From Gracilariopsis chorda (Eukaryota > Rhodophyta > Florideophyceae > Gracilariales > Gracilariaceae): DNA of 64,000 nucleotides. Location: contig NBIV01000004.1 in the NCBI GenBank assembly GCA_003194525.1, forward strand, positions 310,001 through 374,000, written 5' to 3'. Of the stretch, positions 11,475-20,400 are shown piece after piece; position 1 is the stretch's first letter, and the number at the start of each line of letters is the position of its first letter. A program made the translations under genes and the position numbers. Below the pieces are notes generated by a model. It was not told the origin of the DNA and ran no database searches. It saw only the letters and a list, made by a program, of their open reading frames with translations.

Positions 11475-12141
11475 TGACGAGGGGGAGAGGCAGAGTGAGG
11501 GAAGCGTAGTGTTGGGAAGATGGGATGGAGGGGTGCGATGTTGCGGTTGGCGGCGGTGGGGGGAATTGGGGCAGAAGAGAGGCAATCAGCTTTGGACGTG
11601 TGTTTTGTGTGTTGTGTAGCGTGATGCCACGTGTATGCGCTGGCACGCGATAGAAGGAGCTGGCGGTGCGGCAGCTGTTTTTGGAGTGGGGGGGCGAGAA
11701 AGGCATCGGCGAAGGCGTTGGCGTCGTGTGATGCCACACGCAAGATATGTAGGTCTACTGCGAGCGAAGGACGGGCCAGGCTGTTGACGGCGCCACAGGC
11801 GGTGGGCGCTCTGCCGAGCGGCCACCTTCTTTTTTCCGGAAACTGCGCCGTCAATCGGCGGCCGTGAACCGCTTGCTGTGCCGCCGCCGCCGTCGCCTCT
11901 TTTCTATATTCAAAACGGCTTGGACACGTAATAGATGGATAGACGCTTCCGCTTCGCCACTTGCGAACACACGCCCACTGCTCTCCCACTCTGTCAGCAG
12001 TGTCTTCCAAGATGCCTTTCCATCTGCTCATTCCTCCCCATCTCCTCCCTCCACACACACACCCCCCCCCCCCCTCTCCTCATCTCCATCTCTAAATTCT
12101 TTCGCCTGCTTCTCGTAACACACTTCCCGTAACACAGGGGC
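11475..12141. promoter_or_regulatory. Divergent promoter region, lipid kinase / voltage-sensor kinase
   Basis: About 670 bp between two diverging start codons. It is GC-rich, with CT-rich, TC-repeat and CA-repeat sequence on the plus strand before the ATG at 12142. The overlapping minus-strand ORFs at 11434-12058 are Pro/His/Arg-rich and look like products of this skewed composition. Confidence 0.4.
12062..12074. repeat. C13 homopolymer after a (CA)n run in the 5' leader
   Basis: A CA dinucleotide stretch runs straight into thirteen consecutive C, then CT-rich sequence, ending about 68 nt before the ATG of the voltage-sensor kinase. An identical-length C13 tract lies in the leader of the zinc-finger gene at 15441-15453. 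Confidence 0.8.
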
Positions 12142-14760
12142 ATGACAGACTCCATGCTCCCACTCTCCCGCTCTCCTCCCCACCTGCTTTATCCCGTCTC
12201 CCGCCTATCCAACCCCACTCGCCACCACAGCCCTACCCCCCCACCCACCGTCAACTATGACCTCGCCGCCAATCCCCGAGTAAACCCCTCCGCAACAGTT
12301 CAGTCCCACCTCAACCTCCAAAAACATGATCCCGATGAAGTGCTCTCCGATTTTAGCGGCACCATCGCCCTCTTCGACTCCCAAACCAAGCACAACACCA
12401 GGCCCCGCTGCGGCTTCAACCAAAACGACTTTGAAGATTCCGAAGACTACCCAAATCACAGTCTCCATCGCGCATCCGCTTCCCAATCCTCAATATCCAC
12501 CTCCTCGTACTCTCAACAACAGCTTCAAATCGCCGCCAGAGAGTCCATTTATCATTTGATCGATTCCATTCCCGCCGCCGTCTTCTTCATCACCCTCGCC
12601 TTGCTGGATTACTGCACTTTTTCCGTCTCCACTCTCACTCACTCGTCGCGCTTTGACCGCTTCTACTCCGTCCTGGATTGGATCACTGCCATTGCGTTTT
12701 TCATCGAGGTCAATGCTCGCGTGTACAGTTACGGCTTTTGGTTTTATGTGCACGGACTTGTTCGCTCCTTTGAATACGTCGTCAGCGCTATCAACTTCAT
12801 CTTCATCATTGCGTTCGCCGTCACGGCTGCTCCCTGGCTGCTCATAGCACGTTCCATTCGAATACTGCGCTTGTTGACCACAGCACTGCGCCTACGCGAC
12901 AGACATTTGAAATGGACAACTCGTCTCGAACTTGAGAATCTTGCAAAGGTTCTCGAGGCGGAACGTAGTGAACAAAGCAAACTCACCAAATGGCGCATTG
13001 GCTCCTCCGTCATAGCCGTCGGTGAACAGGCGGGACACGGCGGATTCGGAACTGTCTATTCCGGTTTATTTCGTGGAACGCTTGTTGCCGTCAAACAAAT
13101 CTCGCATGCAGAGCGAAATACAACCAAGAAATCCATCGAGGATGAAGCCATCACTCTTGTCAATCTGCGACATCCCAATGTGGTGCTCTTCATGGGCTTC
13201 GTCGATGAGCCTTCCAAACTTTGGATCGTTACTGAGTACTGTTCCAGAGGGTCCGTGCGAGATCGTCTTGATGATGCTGACCCGGCCCTTACAGAGGGTC
13301 GTATACTCAAGCTTGCACTTGGTGCAGCCCGCGGTTTGGCATATCTACACGGGCAGCAACCACCAGTTTTGCATTTGGATTTGAAGACGTCCAACATCCT
13401 TATCTCTTCAGGGTGGGATGCCAAACTGGGTGATTTTGGACTCAGTCGCAGCATTGACAACATTGAGAACAACTGGTTTTCTGGTACCATGCAATATGCA
13501 GCTCCGGAAATTCTGGAGGCGAATATGTTTACCACGGCCGCAGATATTTACTCGTTTGGTATTTGCTTGTGGGAGATGGCCGCAAAGGAGATTCCATACG
13601 AACATATGGACCCGCCGGCTGTGCTTTGGGGAGTGGTCAAATCCAACTTGAGACCACCTATAGAAAAGATTATAGAAGAGGTTCCAGCCCAGGTTGCTGC
13701 CAACATTACCGCCACACCTGTCGCCAATGTTTTTGAAAACAGACCACAGACTGCTTCTCCTGGCGCACCGCGAACTGTGTTGACTGGAAAGCACCCAGTT
13801 TATGCTGCAAGCACTATTACACCATGTACGACACCGAGCTCCCAACCTGTATCATCAGGTAATGCTACATCGCAATCCGCATACCAAAACAAAACTGTTC
13901 CTGACTTTGTAGCGGTCGATGTGCACGATATAACAATGGATAAACCCACTCATAGAAGGACAGCAACTTCGAGATCTTCGCTCGCTGTACCCATTGTTCC
14001 GCCGTTACGAATGAAACATATCGATGCCCAACAGACAGGAAGAGATTCAGAAACAATGTATAGTTCGGGAACTGGTGCTGAATTTAGTGAGGACCTGGAT
14101 ACAGCCACTAAAAAACGGTCACATCTTAGAGGGATTCAAAGGGGGGCGCGAGGGGAACAAGCGTCGTCTGCACTTAACAATCTAAGCACAAAAGTAACCG
14201 CAACTATCCAAATGTTTGATGACCGGCCGCCTATAATTCGGCGTCGGGAGGAGGATGGGTCTCTTGATAACGGCTATGAAAATGCCAGCAGTATCGGAGA
14301 GGGAAACAGTATGTTGGGATCGCCACGTTTTCCTTCAATTGTTCGGCAGACCATTAAACCAAAAATTATTGGAAGAGCTATGACTGTTGCTCGTGGAAAG
14401 GCCAAGAGTCAGACTTCCAACACCGTTGTCTCAAACCAATCAGTGGTACTTGAAACAAGGGAAGAAAGCGATCCATTCATGAGACGTTTGGTTAGCTTTT
14501 CTAGAAGGACCGGTAATGCGAACAAACAAAGGACAGAACAGGCTGAAGAACGGGATGGCGGCAGCAACATGAAAAAAAAAGGAAAAGACGACACGAAGGA
14601 ATATGAAAAGCAGCTGGGCCGCAAAGCGGCGAAGGTGCCCAAAGAGTACATCGAGCTCATTAAAAAATGTTGGGCACAAGACGCTGAGGATCGCCCCTCT
14701 GCAAGCGAGTTGGTCTGGCAGCTGGTAATCATGATGGATTGTCAAATGCGAGAGAAGTAG
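12142..14760 (+). CDS. Voltage-sensor-like membrane domain fused to a TKL-type protein kinase
   Basis: 872 residues, one exon. Residues 1-135 are low-complexity. Four predicted helices follow: S1 about 143-163; S2 about 174-194 with FFIEVNARVYSYG (E189, R193); S3 about 208-228 (E211 where channels often have Asp); S4 about 232-252, ARSIRILRLL, with R237, R240 and R243 at three-residue spacing, then R250, R252 and R254. No pore helices follow. A charged linker helix leads to the kinase: Gly loop GHGGFGTVYSG (298-308), VAVK (K318), HLDLKTSN (D413; Leu replaces Arg of HRD), DFG (431-433), APE (454-456). The C-lobe is interrupted by about 320 low-complexity residues before its last piece, KKCWAQDAEDRPSASEL (about 841-857). 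The layout resembles voltage-sensing phosphatases. Voltage control of phosphorylation is inference. Confidence 0.85.
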   Translation: MTDSMLPLSRSPPHLLYPVSRLSNPTRHHSPTPPPTVNYDLAANPRVNPSATVQSHLNLQKHDPDEVLSDFSGTIALFDSQTKHNTRPRCGFNQNDFEDSEDYPNHSLHRASASQSSISTSSYSQQQLQIAARESIYHLIDSIPAAVFFITLALLDYCTFSVSTLTHSSRFDRFYSVLDWITAIAFFIEVNARVYSYGFWFYVHGLVRSFEYVVSAINFIFIIAFAVTAAPWLLIARSIRILRLLTTALRLRDRHLKWTTRLELENLAKVLEAERSEQSKLTKWRIGSSVIAVGEQAGHGGFGTVYSGLFRGTLVAVKQISHAERNTTKKSIEDEAITLVNLRHPNVVLFMGFVDEPSKLWIVTEYCSRGSVRDRLDDADPALTEGRILKLALGAARGLAYLHGQQPPVLHLDLKTSNILISSGWDAKLGDFGLSRSIDNIENNWFSGTMQYAAPEILEANMFTTAADIYSFGICLWEMAAKEIPYEHMDPPAVLWGVVKSNLRPPIEKIIEEVPAQVAANITATPVANVFENRPQTASPGAPRTVLTGKHPVYAASTITPCTTPSSQPVSSGNATSQSAYQNKTVPDFVAVDVHDITMDKPTHRRTATSRSSLAVPIVPPLRMKHIDAQQTGRDSETMYSSGTGAEFSEDLDTATKKRSHLRGIQRGARGEQASSALNNLSTKVTATIQMFDDRPPIIRRREEDGSLDNGYENASSIGEGNSMLGSPRFPSIVRQTIKPKIIGRAMTVARGKAKSQTSNTVVSNQSVVLETREESDPFMRRLVSFSRRTGNANKQRTEQAEERDGGSNMKKKGKDDTKEYEKQLGRKAAKVPKEYIELIKKCWAQDAEDRPSASELVWQLVIMMDCQMREK

Positions 14761-15124
14761 AAATGCTTTGCTGCCTCCGACGTGACGAGCGCAACTTGAA
14801 ATAACACCAGTTGGCGGGTCGAGGATGACTGTACTACACGATGATGTTACGAGTGACGACGTCGACAACGCAGAAGCAGAAAATCGGTGTGAGAACTCAG
14901 TTGCAGGAAAGGGACCGGACGTCAGGGGTGCGAAAAAATAGTTGAGTTATACAAAGTTACGCTTTGGTCTTGTATTGTGTACTAACATGAAGTAAAACTA
15001 GTTTATACGCAATCCCGGCCAGGAAGGCGTGTTCGGCGTGCGATGCAGTGTGACAGAATTATGTGACATTTACAGCAGGCGGTGTTGGGCGTGCAGACGA
15101 TGTTCAAAGCGGAAAGTAAAGAAG
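14761..15124. other. Intergenic, 3' regions of two convergent genes
   Basis: 364 bp between the kinase stop and the zinc-finger stop. No coding or structural feature was recognised. Confidence 0.4.
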
Positions 15125-15424
15125 TCATGACTTGCCGTGGCCGTGATGATTCTTCTTGTGTCTGCTTCTCGAACTTCGATGGCGGAACACTTGATTGCAA
15201 CCTTCTTCTGTGCACTTGAAGACTTCGTGACTTTTCGAACCGGAACTCGAGCGGTAGCTTGAGCTGCTCTGGCCGGAGCTCGAAGAAGAGGAGCCGGACT
15301 TGTGGGGTACTTTTTCAGAGTGCGAGGGTTTTCCCATGACGGTATCCCAGTACAGAGACCTTTGTGGGTCGATGTTCTTCGACGATGCGTAGGGGTATGT
15401 AGAAGACGATGACGACGGCTGCAT
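15125..15424 (-). CDS. Small single C2H2 zinc-finger protein
   Basis: 99 residues. The first two-thirds are Ser-rich (runs SSSSS, SSSSSS). The C-terminus holds one classical C2H2 finger, CTEEGCNQVF...HKKNH, with C71, C76, H89 and H93 (C-x4-C-x12-H-x3-H), then a basic His/Lys tail ending HGHGKS. The frame is open further upstream to 15628, but a TATA-like element sits at 15597-15605, so translation most likely starts at the Met at 15424. A lone finger in a very small protein suggests an accessory nucleic-acid or protein-binding role rather than a full transcription factor. Whether it is expressed is not shown by sequence. Confidence 0.65.
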   Translation of the reverse strand: MQPSSSSSTYPYASSKNIDPQRSLYWDTVMGKPSHSEKVPHKSGSSSSSSGQSSSSYRSSSGSKSHEVFKCTEEGCNQVFRHRSSRSRHKKNHHGHGKS

Positions 15425-15440
15425 GCTGGGAGTGGAGAGA

Positions 15441-15453
15441 GGGGGGGGGGGGG
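15441..15453. repeat. G13 homopolymer (C13 in the zinc-finger 5' leader)
   Basis: Thirteen consecutive G on the plus strand, read as C13 in the zinc-finger transcript, ending 16 nt before its ATG. It lies in a CT-rich leader. Confidence 0.8.
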
Positions 15454-15596
15454 TGGCGGGAAGGTGGAGAATGGGGGGGATATGGAGAAGTGCACGGAGA
15501 TAGACACAGAGATTGCAGAAGAATGCAATGAATAGACGGGTTGTGATGGTAAGATGGCTGCGGAAGATTTGCTCGGAGCTGAAGCAGCGAGCAAGC

Positions 15597-15605
15597 TTTA
15601 TATAG
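15597..15605 (-). promoter_or_regulatory. TATA box candidate of the zinc-finger gene
   Basis: The minus strand reads CTATATAAAG about 175 nt before the ATG at 15424. Transcription starting about 25-30 nt downstream would give a leader of about 150 nt and exclude the upstream Met at 15628. Confidence 0.55.
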
Positions 15606-15872
15606 CGGGCGGAAGACAAAGGCATCATCGTAAAGAAAGTTCCCCCTCTGCTGCAAAGACTATGCCACTACGAATGCTTTGTTGTATGTCAAATTTATTA
15701 AGCGCAGACATTTCAACGCTGCTGACGCACGCGTGCCATGCGCTCGCCGTCACGCTGTAACACAGTTTTCGCCCCCACGTGCCTTTGTGACAAGGAGATG
15801 AGTAACGGGTAGTGAAGTGTCTTTATGAGCCGCAGCCGCTGTTAATAGCCACGTCTTTCTCTGCTTCTAGAG

Positions 15873-16289
15873 TTGGTGCTTACAATTCTCCGTTCAGGGT
15901 TATCGAACACTATCGCCGCCGCCCGATCGCCGAAACTGCAGTCGCGCACTCCTTCGAGGCCGCCAGTTTACTGTCGTGCTGCGGCCCTTCCGGCCTTCCA
16001 CTACATACGCGTTTCGCAGAAAGCCGGCTCTCCCGCCACTGTGGCGTTAGCGCCTCCGTTTCCACCCCCAATCACATTCAACATCTCCTTGTTGTACCCC
16101 GACATACGTCCCCTTCGGACAGCCACTCTGGCTAACAATTACATCTTCACGGAAACATTAGCCAATCTTCGTTCCGCCCTGCGCCCCCCAAAAAACCAGC
16201 ACCAAGCTGTGCACAGTTTTCTCTCGAAAGCTGTTCACATCACTTCTCCTGCTTTGCATTCTCCGAACTGCGCTGCTCAGGTCAGATGA
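15873..16289 (+). CDS. Unassigned ORF, possible exon
   Basis: 138 codons, not recognised. The middle (PPITFNISLLYPDIRPLR) and the following TLANNYIFTETLANLRSALR have ordinary protein-like composition, unlike nearby chance ORFs. The frame ends just after a CAG/GTCAGA word that could be a splice donor, so this might be an exon of a longer gene. No domain could be named, and it may be noncoding. Confidence 0.2.
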   Translation: MVLTILRSGLSNTIAAARSPKLQSRTPSRPPVYCRAAALPAFHYIRVSQKAGSPATVALAPPFPPPITFNISLLYPDIRPLRTATLANNYIFTETLANLRSALRPPKNQHQAVHSFLSKAVHITSPALHSPNCAAQVR

Positions 16290-18052
16290 TTCCACGCAGG
16301 CGTCAGCCAGAAACAAAATTTTGAGTTCTCGTGCTGCCACAGACAGTCCGCATGGACACCCGTCACAGCACTGCCCGCCGAGTTTGGCTGACGTCCACTT
16401 CGGTACACCTTTTTGAGTCCTTTCATGACATTCCTCCTCACCCCTCATACATAGAAGTGCATGTTCACTCTTGCGCACTCAACATTGTCACTTCCAGTTC
16501 CATCATATATCGTCCGTTTCGAGCATTGTTAGCTTACTCAAACCGTTCAAGCTTCTCACACCACAACCACGCCAGGGGTACAAAACTCGCAGCCATTATT
16601 TTTAGACATCATAAACTCGCGCGTAATGACATGTCAGCTCCTGCATCCGCAGTTGGCGGCTTCACTCACCACGACCTAAGGGTTTTTCTGTGACGCGCGT
16701 TGAATGCTTGGTACCACTCACCTGAGGTAAAGTACAGCTCAAGCGTGATGTCCTCCAACCAACGCTTCTGCCGAAATTTACACGGTCTGTAACTGTTGAA
16801 GAACAGATCAATAGAATCCTAGTCAGAGACTCCAACCAATTTCTTGCCTTCCTTGACAAGCAACACTTGTTTTTGTGGAAGCCTCCAGGTGTTTTCGGAG
16901 TTACGTACGCGGCCTACTGTGAGCAACAACAACACGCAATTCAAGATGTGCTAATCGTGAGACTGCGGCAGCATATCTGCCAGATGCTGTCTCGTCGAAA
17001 ACAGGCTTGTTAAGACTTGGAATTCTCAACGGGTTAAACATCAGTGGCGTTCGCTTATTTTCTTTTCTTCTCTAAACCCTTGGCAGCGGGCTTGACATGC
17101 CCTACGTTACACGCAAGTAGACGTATGGCAAGGTGCGGCAAAGTGAACTCATTGTTTCACAGAACCAAAGCGTTGTTCGCTTCCTGTCCAAAATCACTAT
17201 CCTACTGTGGTCCACCAATGCAGTAATAGCAACCTTCGATTACGTGTTAAGAGGTCAAAACACCCATTACAAAGAACTCTTCTTCATGCCGCTTGCAGCG
17301 CAGCCCAAGGCTGAACATCTCGTAGGGGTGTCTCGGTAAGAAAGAATCTGCCTCACAAAAAGAAACATAATCGAAATCCAATGAAGAACGCGTGGTACTA
17401 ATTTAACCCAAACATCAGTTACGTGGATGGACTCCTCACACTGGCACCTGTCAATCTGTTTGGGTCAATCCCTTTGTTCTGATGACAGCAGCATGTTTTA
17501 TACTGTATCGATGGGAAACTTGGACCGCACACGTACTAGTTAGCTGAGGTAGCCTGGGCCTCCACGTGATGATGTCTATGAACCACACATATGCAGCATG
17601 ATTAAAATAATTGTTAGTGATATTTTATGTCAAGTGAGTCTTTAAACTAGTCTACCTTGTCAGAGAGGGATTTAATGGAAGGAGTCAGTTTTGTTGCCTT
17701 AAGCTTGAAGATGGCAACGTCGTTATTAAGCATGCTGTTTTCTTTGGAGCGCAAGAAATATTGCGTGCGTGAAGATATCCTCGCCGATACACATGCTTGG
17801 TTGCGTGTTTTTCCCTGTTGTCAACAAGACTCCAGTGTCGTTGGGCAAATACCAATAGAAATATGTTACAGAATGCATGTAGATATAGGTTACCGAAAAG
17901 AACAAGAAACGTGTAGGATCGACTTGAAAGGTCCTTGAAACGAACATGTGACGGATGGTTGAGAACGGTGTGAATAAAGACTTCTCAGGAGAAAAACTGC
18001 TACGCATTGGGATGTTTGAAACGGTTAAAGCACGACGAGAGTCCGCTGTTCA

Positions 18053-18271
18053 ATGAAACGAGATGGATCGTCGAAGAAATTAACCGAAAAAGAGTTGGAG
18101 AAGAAAAAAGAAAAACCGTTTAGCCTTAAAGCCCTTTTGCACTCAATGCAGAAAGGAGGCGGTAAAAACCGAATTCAGCAGTTAGCATTACAAAGCGTGA
18201 TGGCTTCAAAACGTGTCTTTTGCGAATTTGGGATGTGCTTTGAATGTCGATTGGGGGAAAGGAGCCGTTGA
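18053..18271 (+). CDS. Unassigned small basic ORF
   Basis: 72 codons, Lys/Glu-rich at the start (KKLTEKELEKKKEKPFSLK), then a Cys-containing tail. Not recognised. It may be a chance ORF; no neighbour or motif supports a function. Confidence 0.15.
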   Translation: MKRDGSSKKLTEKELEKKKEKPFSLKALLHSMQKGGGKNRIQQLALQSVMASKRVFCEFGMCFECRLGERSR

Positions 18272-19447
18272 AGGGGGTATGATTGAAAGCATGCAAATCA
18301 TGGAAGGTTGTGTGTGCAGGATAAATATTGCACAATGCGCAATCGAAATGTGGGTATGGTTGAAAACAGCACGCTTCAAGGTGGACAATGAAGGTAGCGA
18401 TCCTTGTATCCCGAGAGTAGTACGTTTTCGGATATATTGCCAATCTGGTACAGCAGCGTTTGATCATGGCTGTCGGCCAGCTGCTGGGAACAAGGAGAGC
18501 GCATGTGTATGGTTTTGGATTATAGGTAGATATCATACAGTACGGGAACGTCATATACAGGGCTAGGATATATTTCATAGTTGCGTTGTAAGCATTGTTA
18601 TAATGCTTGGTACAGAGGATAGGAAGAGAAATGCTTGTTGCGAGATAACGAGGAGCGGGTGATGGATGCAACGGGTGAAAGATGCAAGTGATGATATACC
18701 AAAAGATGGATTAGTTTGTTATTATACATTTCCTACGGCAGCGGGGAAGAGGATGGAAGAAAGAGAGTGTAGCGTGGGAGCATACGAAAAGGTAAGATTT
18801 TGATTTTATATACAACAGGAGCACGACAACCACCAGTCGGCGAAGTGAATGGACCACAACGAGATCAGTGCTGTACAAGAGGAGTCGAGTAGAGGGAACA
18901 GTAACTGTACCTGATAGTGAGAGAAGAGAATCTGAATGGACAGCTATGATGGGGCTGAAGGTTGTACCTAAATAGATCGGATGCAGAAGAGTACGTAAAC
19001 ATGGGAGCACAGAGTTTGCTTTTCTGCCGATATGTACCCTTCGTTTCTGGGAGGTATAAGGGGGTAGAAAAACGTCGATAAGCGGAAACAAACGATGTAG
19101 TGACGAGGTCACGTCCAGGGAGTTTGGGCGTTGCTTCAGTAGTGCGGATGTCAGCGATGCAGGTCTACCTCTCGGTAAAAAGTAAGGTGGGTTTGAACGG
19201 CGTACGTTTATTAGTAGGTGAGGTGGAGCGAATGGGGGGCAATAGGACTTGAAAAGAGGCTCCACAACACGAAAAGTGGAGTTACGGAACTTGTTTCGGC
19301 AGTAGAGATAAGGGGTTCTGGCTCTCAGTTAAGTGGAGATCACGTGCATGCGAGATGTAGAATGAGGAATGAAGGAAGATTGTATCGGGTGGCTTCAGCA
19401 ATGACATCAGTTAGGGAGTATATGAGGGCGGATGGATACTGTTGTAT

Positions 19448-19470
19448 AGAAAGGTTCGGTGAACCTTTCT
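19448..19470. other. Perfect 10-bp hairpin
   Basis: AGAAAGGTTC and GAACCTTTCT flank a 3-nt GGT loop. It is isolated, with no gene next to it, and could be a structured RNA end or simply chance. Confidence 0.5.
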
Positions 19471-19727
19471 AAGTCTATGCAACAGTGTGATAGCAGTATG
19501 ATCATGTGGGTGACGGGGAATATGTACAGCAGTGATCGATAGCTGAAAGCGGAGGCATTGTTTCTGTGAAGAAAGTGGTGTGGAGTTACGATTGTAAAAA
19601 CGGAAGCATTGCGGGGGGACGGATATCGCTACTTGTAGCGAGGATCAGTGTTGCAATTTAGCAGGGGGGTGGGTAATAAGGTAAGGTAAGAACGTTAAAG
19701 AGGATTACGATGCGTGTAGCACGGAGA

Positions 19728-19754
19728 GGGGGGGTTGGGGGGGTGGGGGGGGGG
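19728..19754 (+). other. G-quadruplex-capable G-tract cluster
   Basis: G7, TT, G7, T, G10 in 27 bp on the plus strand. Loops are 1-2 nt and the last tract is long enough to supply two G-runs, so the sequence meets the usual G4 pattern. Another G-rich stretch follows at about 19850-19875. Confidence 0.6.
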
Positions 19755-20400
19755 AGTCAGGAGGAGGAGTACACTTCTTCTTGGGTAGCAGGCGTTAATT
19801 CGTGTCAAGCATGACGTAACTTTTTAAGTTTAACCTGGAGTTTTTGGGAGGAGGGGGCGGGTGGTTGGGGGGGGTGCAGCGTCTTGTGACATGGCGTGCC
19901 GTCGAAGGGGCACGAGCGCTTTCCGGCTAAGGAGGGGGCTGCGCTGGCAACTGCGCGCGGGGGCTAACGGCCACGGCGGCATGCGTAGGCACACGTGGCG
20001 ACTACAGCGCGAGTGACACCGCGTTGCCCACACGCGTCTTCCAGGAGGAGGCTTGCTGTACTTCAGCATAAAGGCACGCCCCACCACGCGTCACGCCAAC
20101 AATGCGACAAGTGGCATGTCACGCCATCCCCCCTTTTCGGCCAGCGCATCCTTTTTCCAGTGATGCACTCAACTGTATATATAGATCGCATTTGCCGCTG
20201 TACAGCGAGCGTACGAGCACACGTGGACACTGCGTGCGCCTTGCTGGCTCCTGATGGCTCATAGCCCGACAATGCCCCCATCCCAATGTAGTCATCGCCG
20301 CGGTGGACACCATAGCCACACACGCCGCCCAATCACACGCCTTCAACAGTACCTGTTCGACACTACTTCGTAGCCGTTTGCCCTTGAACTCGTCTTCTCA

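Larger units (their letters stand above)
15606..20400. other. Long region without a recognised gene
   Basis: About 4.8 kb. ORFs of 60-185 codons occur on both strands, overlap each other and have biased, non-conserved content (for example Cys/Tyr/His-rich at 18126-18671 minus). The most gene-like are listed separately at 15873-16289 and 18053-18271. The right part (19.6-20.4 kb) is GC-rich, with a G-tract cluster and a TATATATA word near 20174. It may contain noncoding transcripts or an unrecognised multi-exon gene. Confidence 0.4.

Noticed and set aside
10987..11619. 210-codon plus ORF opposite the lipid kinase
   Set aside because: It is antisense to a well-supported DAGKc coding region.
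11434..12058. Long minus-strand ORFs (up to 197 codons) upstream of the lipid kinase
   Set aside because: They overlap each other, are Pro/His/Arg-rich, and are explained by GC- and CT-skewed promoter sequence.
15070..15594. 174-codon minus ORF overlapping the zinc-finger gene
   Set aside because: It is a shifted frame of the same Ser-rich sequence. Only the other frame gives a valid C2H2 finger.
15873..16289. SNAPC3-like snRNA-activating protein exon
   Set aside because: Only a vague resemblance around ISLLYPDIRPLR; the Cys-rich SNAP50 zinc-binding part was not found downstream.
18126..18671. 181-codon minus ORF
   Set aside because: Its composition (many Tyr, Cys, His, Pro) and lack of any motif look like a chance open frame.
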